This document shows, piece after piece, positions 34,033 to 45,600 of a DNA stretch of 64,000 nt (position 1 is its first letter; each line of letters starts with the position of its first letter). Source of the stretch: Tenacibaculum sp. (lineage in GTDB: Bacteria > Bacteroidota > Bacteroidia > Flavobacteriales > Flavobacteriaceae); assembly GCA_022448525.1 (NCBI GenBank), contig JAKVCX010000007.1, positions 261,035 to 325,034 on the forward strand, in the 5' to 3' direction. The notes under the pieces are model-generated. The model saw only the letters and a list, made by a program, of their open reading frames with translations, was not told the origin of the DNA and ran no database searches. Position numbers and translations under genes: made by a program.

Positions 34033-36450
34033 TTATTTACAATTTCCAGATTGAATATCCGATTTTGATGGATTGTATGCATTATTACAAACATGATATG
34101 AAGTACCAATGGTTCCGTTAATAACTAAATTAGATAAAGCACAAAAGTTTTGAAGATTCTTGTTACCACCATTTCCTTGTCCTGTACATGAACCATAGGT
34201 TCCAATACCTAATCTATTCACGTTAGTTAAGTTTTCTAAACCATCTAGAGATAAAAGCGAATTATTGTCTCTTAAGAATAATGATTCCAGAGTTGTTAAA
34301 TTATGTAAGGCAGTTAGGTTTGTTAAATTACTATTACTTTCTAATACCAAGTATCCAGCTTTTTGTAAATTTTCTAAACCTGTTAACGAGGTTAAGGAGC
34401 TGTTTTTTCTTAAATTAAGACTACTAATTATAGCAGAGCTATTAGATAAAAGAGTATCCATTCCATTTAAGGATGTAAAGGAAGAGCAATTTTCAATTTT
34501 AATATTGAAGTATGAATTGAAACTTGTTAAGCCTTCAATACTTTTAAATGATGCACAGTCTTGAATATCAATTGATCCTGCAGATTCTAAATTATCTAAA
34601 CCTGTAAAATTTAAGATTAAAGGATTTCTAAGAAGGTAAAAATCATAATCAATAGTAACCAAGTTTTGTAAACCATTTAAATCGGTTAGTTGATCACAAT
34701 TATAAATAGCCAAAGATTTTACATTTGTTATGTTTTGTAACCCATCTAAAGATGTTAGAGTATCGTCACTTATGTAAAAATTACCAGGCACTGATAAATT
34801 CTCTAATCCATTTAAGGAAGATAGCCCAGTGCTTAATAAACTAAAATTTTGTACTTGTTGTAAGCTAGATAATGCTTGTAAACTAGTTAAAACCGCTCTG
34901 TTACTGTTATCCTCATGAATCGTTAAGTATCCTTGGATTTCAGAATATCCATACATTCCAAAGAAATTTAATTCTTGTTGGCTTTTGATTGTGACATCAC
35001 CTACGTATGTTCCACCAAGTGAATTTTCACAAGTTGATAATGTGCCAAGATTAATTGTAATATCTGGATTTAGATTTAGAGGAATTTCATCTGTTATATT
35101 ATTTGAGTCTAAATCGAAAACAATCATTGCATAAGTAGCGGCATTACAGTACAGCAAGCTTGTGTCAATAGTTCCATTGGTAATCGAAATGGTGTTATTG
35201 AAATCAAAGGAATTTGAATTTTTATTATATATCACGGCATATCCATTTGTTAAAGGATTTCCGAAGCAATCTTTTACGGTTGCTTTTAATAGTGCATTTG
35301 AGAGTTCTGAGGATAATGTTGGAATGGTTATCTCTGCAGAGGTATCTGAAGAAAAAGGCCCTAAAGATTGCGAGTAGATTATTTCTGTAGTACAGCCATT
35401 ATTACCATATACATCAATTGTTACTTCTTCGTTTTTAGGGAATATTCCACATTCTTCACCAACATCATTTGTGTACCCAGCATAAATTAATTGTCCTGTA
35501 GTATTTCTATTTATCTCAAAGTAATGATTTGTAACAGGTCTTGTTTCGTTTATTGTGTTATTGTCAAATTGTAGTTTAAAACAAAAGTTAATTTCGTCCA
35601 AAGGTTGATCACAGTTCCACCAGGTAAAATGTGTTACTTCTGTGATATATTCATTTCCTACTTTAGTTGCTGTTCCTTCTTCTTTCCAATAACCTGCTTC
35701 TTCATCGAAATACCACAAAGGAATTTCATCTGGAGCATTGGGTGTGCTTACTGATATTGGAAATTTTAATGTAGCTGGTGATGTTTCTGCAATATTAAGT
35801 TTTTCTCCTGTTGATGAATATAAGTTCACAGCTAACATTCCATAAGTTTCCATTGCTGATGCAGAACCACTTTCACGTTGGCCGAATAACATTCCTGGCA
35901 TTTCGGTAAATGTTGTTTCTTGATTCGGTTCTAGATAATGTACTGAAACATCAACGTTTCCATTATAGGCATTTCCGTTAGAATCAATGAAATCACCTCC
36001 AAAGCTCACACTTGAACCATTTGATAAATTCACTTCTGAATTACTTCCTGAAGAAATAGTGCCTACTATATTTTTTTCAAGTAATGTAATTTGTACATCA
36101 TTAGTACTATTTACATTTGGGATTAAAGCTCTACTACCTTTGATGTATCCATCTTTTGAAGCTTTAATTAATGCGAATTTTTCATAAACAGACACGTTCA
36201 AGAAAGTAAAAATTCCGTTATGATCTGTATACGTACTTTCATTACCAATAGTAATTAAAACGTCTTTAATGTTTTGACCATCTTTGTTAACGACACGTCC
36301 AAAAAAGTTTGAATTAACTTTTAGACCAAAATTTGTTAGGGCAAATTCTTCATTTGTAATTTCCGAAGTACTTGATTCATAATGAAAGTCATCGTCTTTA
36401 CAAGACATGAGTAGGATAAAAGTGATTAAAATGTACTTTATGTTTTTCAT
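34033..36450 (-). CDS. LRR lipoprotein with carboxypeptidase-regulatory-like domain
   Basis: This 805-residue lipoprotein has a signal with lipobox LLMSC (acylated Cys about residue 17, then KDDD, a typical surface-export tail after the Cys). Residues 50-110 are a CarboxypepD_reg-like beta-sandwich (GRVVNKDGQNIKDVLITIGN, then GIFTFLNVSVYE). Residues 130-470 are beta-rich with the conserved block VDVSVHYLEPNQETTFTEMP, known from other Bacteroidota lipoproteins. Residues 475-790 are BspA/receptor-L-like LRRs (LTSLDGLQNITNVKSLAIYN, SLTSLTGLENLQKAGYL). It ends with a cysteine-containing cap (NFCALSNLVI, SYHVCNNAYNP). It is probably outer-membrane anchored. It lacks the TGCACCC element and stands alone between two terminators. 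Confidence 0.78.
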   Translation of the reverse strand: MKNIKYILITFILLMSCKDDDFHYESSTSEITNEEFALTNFGLKVNSNFFGRVVNKDGQNIKDVLITIGNESTYTDHNGIFTFLNVSVYEKFALIKASKDGYIKGSRALIPNVNSTNDVQITLLEKNIVGTISSGSNSEVNLSNGSSVSFGGDFIDSNGNAYNGNVDVSVHYLEPNQETTFTEMPGMLFGQRESGSASAMETYGMLAVNLYSSTGEKLNIAETSPATLKFPISVSTPNAPDEIPLWYFDEEAGYWKEEGTATKVGNEYITEVTHFTWWNCDQPLDEINFCFKLQFDNNTINETRPVTNHYFEINRNTTGQLIYAGYTNDVGEECGIFPKNEEVTIDVYGNNGCTTEIIYSQSLGPFSSDTSAEITIPTLSSELSNALLKATVKDCFGNPLTNGYAVIYNKNSNSFDFNNTISITNGTIDTSLLYCNAATYAMIVFDLDSNNITDEIPLNLNPDITINLGTLSTCENSLGGTYVGDVTIKSQQELNFFGMYGYSEIQGYLTIHEDNSNRAVLTSLQALSSLQQVQNFSLLSTGLSSLNGLENLSVPGNFYISDDTLTSLDGLQNITNVKSLAIYNCDQLTDLNGLQNLVTIDYDFYLLRNPLILNFTGLDNLESAGSIDIQDCASFKSIEGLTSFNSYFNIKIENCSSFTSLNGMDTLLSNSSAIISSLNLRKNSSLTSLTGLENLQKAGYLVLESNSNLTNLTALHNLTTLESLFLRDNNSLLSLDGLENLTNVNRLGIGTYGSCTGQGNGGNKNLQNFCALSNLVINGTIGTSYHVCNNAYNPSKSDIQSGNCK

Positions 36451-36606
36451 ACGTTTGGGGTGTTTGGTGTAGGAATTTATGTTTTTAATGAACAGTGAAT
36501 TACTTTATAAAAATTTGAGAAATATGGGGAGTTTCTCTTTTGTACAGAAAGTATTTTTTCTCTGAAATTAACATGGAATTAGTTGTGTTTTCTTTTGTAA
36601 GTGTTG

Positions 36607-36656
36607 GAAAAAAAAATGTCAATTAACACCCGTTTTATAAGATGCCAATTGACATT
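36607..36656 (-). terminator. intrinsic terminator of the giant LRR gene
   Basis: AATGTCAATT and AATTGACATT (36656-36647 and 36624-36615 on the minus strand) form a 10-bp stem with a 22-base loop. A T-run follows on the minus strand. It is 25 bases after the stop of the giant gene. Confidence 0.65.
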
Positions 36657-36680
36657 AGTTTAATAATAATCAATGTCAGT

Positions 36681-39600
36681 TTAAAACTGTTCTCCTTTTC
36701 CGATGTTCGGGTTTAAGAGATTATTGATATCTGAATTTTGAACCTGACCATTCATATCTAAGTCAGCTTTATTATATCCAGATACACCTAATAATTGAAT
36801 AACAGAATTGGTATCTATGTTTTGTACTTGACCATTTTCATCAAAATCTCCAGAAGGAATTGCAAAAATTCCACCACCCATATTAATAAGAGCGTTAGAA
36901 CCTCCAGTAATTAAATTACTGTTAGAACTTAAGTCTAGAGTTGTTAATGAAGAAGATAAGCTTGTTGCTGATGCTGTCATAATACCAAGATGGTTTCTGT
37001 GTTTTATGACGATGTAATAATTGTTTGATGGGACATTGAAAGAGAGAGGGGAAATCCTGTTGTCTGTAGTGTTAACAATGTCTCCGTCACGCTGTAAAAC
37101 CCCCGTTTTTTCAGCAATAATAATACTTGAATCATTGGCGTCTCTTAGTTCTACGCAAACCCAATCTACCATAGAGTTTGTTCCCGCGTCATCCATTTTG
37201 ATTGCATCAGAAATGGTTGCGCTATCACTATATGGTGAGGTAGAACCGTAAACTCCTCCAGCGATTCTTAAGTCATCACGCATCAAGCTTTCTTCTCCTG
37301 AATTAGGATTTATAAATGCACCTTGTAAGTACACTTTGATAGCTACTTGAACAGTGTTACAAGTAACTTCATTAAATTTAGTTTGACTATCAATACTAGT
37401 CCAGTTTGTTGTGCTATATGTTGCATCATCTACTACAACACATGTTAAGTTAGGTGATCCAGTTGTTTCGAAATCAGAAATATCCGTGTTCTTCCCGTTT
37501 TTAATATTTATAGAAGTTAATAAAGCACAGTCATTTAAATATACTTCATCTAATAATGGTAAGGCACTCAAATCTAATTCAGTTAAATTATCGGCGTATT
37601 CTCCTTCTACATAATAAAGATTAATATTGTTAGAAAGATCCAAAGAACTTATTGTAGTAGAAGAAAACGTAAAGCTTTCTAATAAAATATTCGAAGAAAG
37701 ATCAACAGTTGTAATTTCATTACTTCCAATATCTAGAGTTTCTAGAGCGGTATTATTAGTAACATTTAAAGTTGTAATGTCACTTCCGCTTATATCTAAA
37801 TCTACTAATGAAGTATTTGTAGTAACATCAATAGCTGTTAATTTATTTCCACCTAACTGAAGATTTTCTAAAGCAGTTAATCCGTTTACGGAAATTGTAG
37901 TTAATGAGTTATTACTTAAGTTAGCTTCTGTTAAGTTTGGACTATTACTTAAATCAATAGATGTAAGTCTACTTCCAGAACAAATTAATCTTTCCAAAGA
38001 AACAAAATCTTCAATACCTGATAAACTTGTAATAGGACTACCAGCATTTACAGGAACATACAAATAGGTAACATTTTCGATTAAAGCAGTTGGTACTTGT
38101 CCATCTCCAGAAACATCATCATAACCTAAAGCATTTAATCTTGATTCAAAACTAGCATCAGGAATTGCTGTATAACGACAATACGTATCACTAAAGCTTG
38201 TTGTGTTATCAATATTCGTCCAATTTGTTGTACTATAATTAGCGTCATCAACTAAAACACAACTTAATGATGGATTACCCGTACTATAAAATATTAGAAT
38301 ATTAGTATTGTTCGCATTCTTAACATTTAAATAACTTAAATCATTATTAGATAGATTCAATTCTGTTAGTGCAGTATTGCTAGATAAATCTGCGCTTGTT
38401 AAATTGTTATGAGACAATCTCAACTCGTATAATAGAGGATTGTTATTTAAATTAATCTCAGAAAGACTATTATTACCAATATGTGCAGTTTCTAGTAACG
38501 TATTGTTTGATACATCTATACTCGTTATTCCTGAGTTAAATGAGCATCGTAAATCGACAAGTGCTGTGTTTTTTGAAAGATCAATTGATGTTAATGACAT
38601 CGCATCTAATCTTACAAATTCTAAAGAAACAAGATTTGTAATATCAATACTTCCAGTGCTATTATTACCAACATCTAAATGAGTTAATCCAACAAAGTCT
38701 TCGATTCCAGTAAAGTCTGTAATTGATTGGTTATTCAATTCTAGAGTTGTAATTCCTTTAATTAAATCTGTAGGAACCTGACCGTCTGATGAGATATCAT
38801 CATAACCTAAACCTTCTAAAGCTGCTTCAAAATTTGCATCTGGAATTGCAGTGTAACTGCAATAGCTATTTGTAAAACTTGCAGTTCCATCAATATCGGT
38901 CCAATTGTTCGTACTGTAAGTAACATCATCAACAACGATACAAGTTAAGTTAGGATTACCTTCTGCTCTAAACGTCGTAACATTGGTGTTGTTTCCGTTT
39001 TTCACATTTAAGGAAGTTAAGCTCGTATCATGTGCGTATAAGTTTTTCAGAACTGTTTGATTTGTTAAATCTAAAGTTTGAATACCTGTATCATTTACAC
39101 GTAATGTTTCAATGCTTGGATTGTTACTTAAATCTAACGCAGTAATATTTGTGTTATCAACGCGAAGTGTTTGTAATTCAGGATTGTTAGAAACATTGAT
39201 ACTGCTTAGCTGTGTATTGTAGCACTCTAATGATTCTAAATCAGTATGAACGCTTAAATCTAGTGCTGTAATATTTGTCGCGTACGCTCTAACTTCTACC
39301 AGTTTCGTATTATTAGCAATATTTAAACTAGTTAAACCACCATTACCGTTAAGCAATAACTTACGTAATGAAGTATTACTGGTAAGATCGATTGAGGTTA
39401 AATTACTTCCAGCTAAATTTAGAATTTCTAAATCAGTATTGTTAGATAAATCAATAGAAGTAAGAGAATTACCATCTGCAGTTAATGTTTTTAGTAGGGT
39501 GTTTTTAGTAACATCTAAGGTAGTAAGGCTATTCACTCTACAGTTTAGAGAAGTCAGGGCTACAAAATCTTCAATTCCTGTTAAATCACTGATTCCTTTA

Positions 39601-42600
39601 TTAGGTAATGCTAAACTCGTTACAACTTCAATTAAGTAGGTTGGAACTTGCCCGTCACCTGAAATATCATCATAACCTAAAGCTTCTAATTCTGCTTCAA
39701 AGTTTGCATCAGGAATTAGTGTATAACTACAACCTGTACTGCTAAAATTAGCAATATTGTCAATACCTAACCAATTTGTCGTACTGTAAGTAACATTATC
39801 AACATTAATACATGTCAGACTTGCATTACCTGTAGCGATAAAGTTAGTAACATTTGTATTGTTTCCGTTCTTAACGTTTAAACTGGTTAAGCTGTTATTA
39901 TTAACTGTAATTGAAACTAATCCAGCTTGATTACTTAAATCTAAATCGGTAATAGCGTTGTCTTGGCACCAGAATGAAGTAAGCGCTGTGTTACTTGTTA
40001 CATCAATAGCTGTTAAACTGTTACTTCCACAACGTAAATCTTCTAAAGCAACGTTGTTGGAAACATTTAACGCTGTTAAATTGTTATTGTTACATTCTAA
40101 GTACGTTAATGCAATATTATTTGATACATCAAGCGTTGTTAAGTTGTTGAATGAACATACTAGTAAATCTAGATTAACACTATTACTAATGTTTAAAGTT
40201 GCAATAGGAGTAAACTTAGTAATAACTGAAGTTAATTCTGTATTGTTTGAAAGATCAAGATTTGTAAATGTATTTCCTGCACAGTTTAATGTTTTTAAAG
40301 CTTTGAAATCTTCGATACCAGTAATATCTGCAATTGATTTAGATACAATTGTTAAGTCTTCAACTACTTCAATTAATGGTGTTGGTACTTGTCCATCTCC
40401 AGAAATATCATCATAACCTAAAGCTTCTAAAGCAGCTTCAAAATTAGCATCTGGAATTGCAGTATAATCGCAATAAACCTCTCTAAATACTAAACCAGCA
40501 GGAATGTTAGTCCAGTTTGTTGTACTATAGCTTGCATCGTCAACTAATACACAAGTTAAGCTAGTGTTGTTTTCTATTTCAAAAGTTGAAACATTGGTAT
40601 TGTTACCATTTTTTACATTTAAATAACTTAAATCAGTATCGTGACCCCATAACTGTTTAAATGCTGTATTATTACTTAAATCTAGACTTGCAATTCCTGT
40701 ATTATTAATACGTAATGTTTCCAGTTTCGTATTATTGCTTAAATCTAGGACAGTAACATTTGTTTCGTCAACACGCAGTGCCCTTAATTCAGGATTGTTT
40801 GAAAGATCTATTGAAGATAAAGATGTTCTGTAAGCTGAAAGTATTCTAAGCTCTGAATGAATACTTAAATCCAACGTTGCTACGCCAGAGCTATATGTGT
40901 ACAATTCTCTTATTTCAAGGTTGTTACTAAGGTCTAAAGTTGTTAAACCTCCATTTCCTTGTACCCAAAGATCTCTAAGGTCAGGATTTTTAGAGACATC
41001 AAGTGTAGTAATACTATTAGAACCAATGTTTAAATTTCTTAATAAAACATTTTTAGACACATCTATTGATGGTAATTTATTGCTATTGATATATAAGTGC
41101 TCCAATAGAAGGTTCTGACTCATATCCAGTGTAGTAAAATTATTACCTCTTGCATTTAATGTAACTAGCGCTGTAAAATCTTCTATTCCTGTTAATTCAT
41201 TAATTCCAAGATCATTTACAGTTAAAGACGTTACCGTTTCAATTAATACTGTTGGAACTTGTCCGTCTCCAGAAATATCATCATAACCTAAAGATTCTAA
41301 TCTAGTTTCAAAAATAGAATCAGGAATTGCCGTGTAACGACAATACGTATCGCTAAAACTTGCAGTATCATCAATACCACTAATCCATCGAGTAGTACTC
41401 GTTGTAGCGTCATCAACTAAAATACAAGTTAAAGAAGGGTTGTTATCGGCATGAAATTCATGAATTGCTCCATTGTTTCCGTTTTTTACATTGAAATATG
41501 TCAAATCATTATCGGTAACATATACTTCTTCTAAACTAACGGCTTGGGTAACATCTAAACTTGAAATGTTATTATCATAAATAGATAGTTTTTTCAAACT
41601 GATAGCTCCCGTGAAATCTAATTCTGTTATACTATTTTCAGATAGATAAATATTTGTGATTGTTGCTGCACTACTTGAAAAGTCAACATTAGTAAGACTA
41701 TTCTTTTGTAAATATAAATCCTGTAAAACTGTTGAATTTAAGTTCGTAAGAGATGTTAATCCACAATTAGTTGCGTATAGAGAGGTTAACGCTGTATTCG
41801 CAGTTAAATCTAAAGTAGTTAAAGGATTGTTACTTACAATTAAGGTTTGTAATGCTGTGTTATTAGTGAAGCTTATTGAAGTTAAGTCATTTCCTGAAAG
41901 ACGTAAATCATATAATAATGGATTGCTACTTAGATCTAAACTAGCAAGACTATTATTTCCTAAATGAGCAGTTTCAAGTAGCGTATTATTTGATAGACTT
42001 AAACTTGTGATACCTGAATTATAAGAACATCTTAAATCTACTAGTAAAGTGTTTGTTGAAAGATCTAAACTTGTTAATGAATTTCCATCAACTCTTAAAA
42101 AAGTTAGTAAAGTAAGATTTGATACATCAATACTAGTAATGTTGTTATTACCAACATCTAGATACGTTAATCCGGTGAAATCTTCAATTCCGGTAAAATC
42201 TGATACTGAATGTCCATTTACTGTTAAAGAAGTAACATCTTTAATTAATCTTGTAGGAACTTTACCATCGCCAGAAATATCATCATGTCCCAATGCTTCT
42301 AATCTTGCTTCGAAATTTGCATCTGGAATATCTGTATAATCACAATAAATTCCTTCCGTAAAACTAGTAGAAGAACTTATGTTTGTCCAGTTGGTTGTGC
42401 TGTAAGTTGCATCATCAACTGTAATACAAGTTAAATCACTGTTGTTTCTAACATCAAAATTTGTGATGTTCGTATTGTTCCCGTTTTTGATATTAATATA
42501 TTCTAAAACACCAGTTTGCCCGTAGAAATCTGTTAAAGCAACTTGATTGGATAGGTCAACTGTAGTAATGTCTGAACCGTTTACTCTAACTTCTGTAAGT

Positions 42601-45600
42601 TTGGTATTGGTGGTTAAATCAATAGTTGAAATGTCTGTATAATCAATACGTAGTTGTGTTAGTTCTGTGTTTAAAGAAAGATTTAATGATGTTAAATTAG
42701 TTCTATACAAGATTAAATTTTTTAAAACTAGATTATTACTAACATCTAGAGTTGTAATATCAGTTTGAAATAATTCTAGGAAAGTAAGTTGTGTTAAATT
42801 ACTTACGTCAATAGAGGTTATGTCTGTAACAGGACATTCTAATCTTGTTAAAGAAGTATTATTAGAAACATCTAAAGATGTTAATGGATTTGCACCAATA
42901 TCCAGGGTAGTTAACTTTAAGTTTTTTGAAAGATCAATACTGGTTAAATCATTTTCGCTTATACCTAAAGTTTCTAAATCAGTATTATTAGTTAAGTTTA
43001 TTGAAGTTAAGCTGTTGTTTTTAAGATTAAGTGATTTTAAGGCGATGAAATCTTCAATCCCTGTTAAATCTGAAATAGCTTTACTTCTTAAATCTAAATC
43101 TGTTACAGTTTCTATGTTTCTAGTTGGAATTTGTCCATCACCATTAACATCATCATAGCCTAAAGCTTCTAGTTCAGCTTCAAAATTTGCATCTGGAATA
43201 GTTGTGTAACGACATCCCAAATCGTTAAAACTAGCTGTGTTATCTATGTTCGTCCAGTTGTTTGTACTCCAAGTTGCATCATCTACTGTAATACAGATTA
43301 AAGATGGATTTCCTGTAGCAACAAAATTACCATTAGACATATTGACATTGTTTCCGTTTTTGACATTTAAATATGTTAAGTTATTGTTTTCACATTCTAG
43401 TCTAACTAATGCTGGATTGTTGGAAACATCTAAAGTTGTAAAACTATTATCAGCAATTCTAAGCTGCGTTAAAGCTGATAAATGAGATACATCAATTGAG
43501 TTGAAATTTACTCGTTCTATTACAATTACTTCTAACAGAGAATTATTCGAAACATCTAATCCATTCAAATGAGTATCTTGAAAAAATAGATTTTTAACAT
43601 TTGTGTTATTGCTGATATCAATGCTCGTTAAGTTTGCACAAGCTCTTAGGTTTATGGTTTCTAAAAGAGGATTGTTAGCAACGTTTATAGCAGTAAATAA
43701 ATTATTTCTAAGATTTATAAAAGTTAAATTAGGATTTTGACTTAAATCAATGCTTGATAATTGATTGTATCTTCCTTCTATACTTTCTAATTTCGAGATT
43801 GAACCTAAATTTAAAGTAGCAATAGTATTATTATCAAAATTTAAGTTTTGAAGATTAATATTTGAACTTAGATCTAAACTTGTTAGTACGTTTGTATCTA
43901 AATTCAAGTCCGTTAATGCCACGAAATCTTCAATTCCTGTTAAATCGGCAATGTTTTGATTACGCACATCTAACGTTGTGATAACTTCAATCAATTCAGT
44001 AGGTACTTGTCCATCTCCAGAAATATCATCGTAACCCAAATTATTTAACGCAGCTTCAAAATTGGCGTCTGGAATAGTGGTGTAATCGCAATAAGTAGCG
44101 CTAAAATTTGTTGTTGCTTCAACATTAGTCCAGTTTGTAGTACTATAAGCTACATCATCAACTAAAACACAAGGCACTGGTGTACCTATAGTTTCAAATG
44201 CAGAAATATTTGTGTTTGCTCCATTTTGAATATTCAAACTTGTTAGTGATGTAATATTGTCTGCATATAGATATTTCAGTGATGTGTTTTTAGACAAGTC
44301 TAACGTTATTAAGCTAGTTTTGTCAATTTCCAAACCAGTCAAATTAATATTAGTACTCAAGTCAAGTGCTGTAATATCCGAACCTTCTAAATCGAGATAA
44401 TTTAAATTTGTATTAGAGCTCGTATTAAGTGAAGTAAGGCTACAGTCCGTACACATAAATTGAGTTAAAGCTGTATTATTAGAAATATCAAGTGAAGTTC
44501 CGGAATATTGAATTCTAAAATCTTCTAACGCGGTGTTTTTACTTACATCAATTGATGAGAAGTCGTTATTCCCTTGTCTGATCCAAAGAACTCGTAAAGC
44601 AGGATTATTCGTTAAATTAATGGCAGTCAAATCATTTTGATTTGCTTTTAGCTCTTCAAGTGCAGTAAAATCTTCAATACCAGTTAAATCTGTTATTCCT
44701 TTGCTACTAAGGTTTAAAATAGTTACTGTTTCAATTATATCTGTAGGTACTTGACCGTCATTGGAAATATCATCATACCCTTGAGATGTTAATGCTGCTT
44801 CAAAGTTTGCATCAGGAATTTGTGTATATCTGCAGTCGTACATTGAAAAGTACATTCCAGAACTAATATTTGTCCAATTTGTTGAACTGTACGAAGAATC
44901 ATCTACATTAATACAGGATAATCCGGTATTTGATCTTGCATCAAACAAGGTCATATTGATGTTGTTACCGTTTTTTAGATTTAAAGAAGATAAATTATTA
45001 TTATTAGCATCAAGTTGAGTCAACGAAGAGTTTACCGATAGGTCTAAAGAATTTATATTGTTGTTTTTAGCATCAAGTTGAACTAACGAAGTGTTTGCCG
45101 ATAAATCTAAAGAGGTTAGATTATTGTTGAAAATAATTAAAACTTCTAATGCTGTGTTTTTACTAAGGTCTAAACTAGTAATTGAATTAAAATTACAAGT
45201 TAATTCTTGAAGAAGTGGATTATTGCTAAGATCTATCAGTGCTATATCATCATTAGCAGATACATCTAATACTTCTAATAAAGGATTATTTGTAACATCA
45301 ATTTCATCCAATCGACCACTACTACTTGTTAAGGATTTTAATTGAGTGTTATTGGAAATATCCAAAGTTTCAAAAGGATTGGTTTTACAATTTAAAACCT
45401 CTAAAGCGGTGAAATCTTCAATTCCTGTCATATCAGAAATTGTTTTGTGAGAAACATCTAAAGAAGTTACTACTTCAATCATATCCGTTGGTACTCGTCC
45501 ATCTCCAGAAATATCATCATAACCAAGTGTATATAAAGCTGCTTCAAAATTAGCATCAGGAATTGCTGTATATCTGCAGTTGTTTGTATTGAAAAACATT

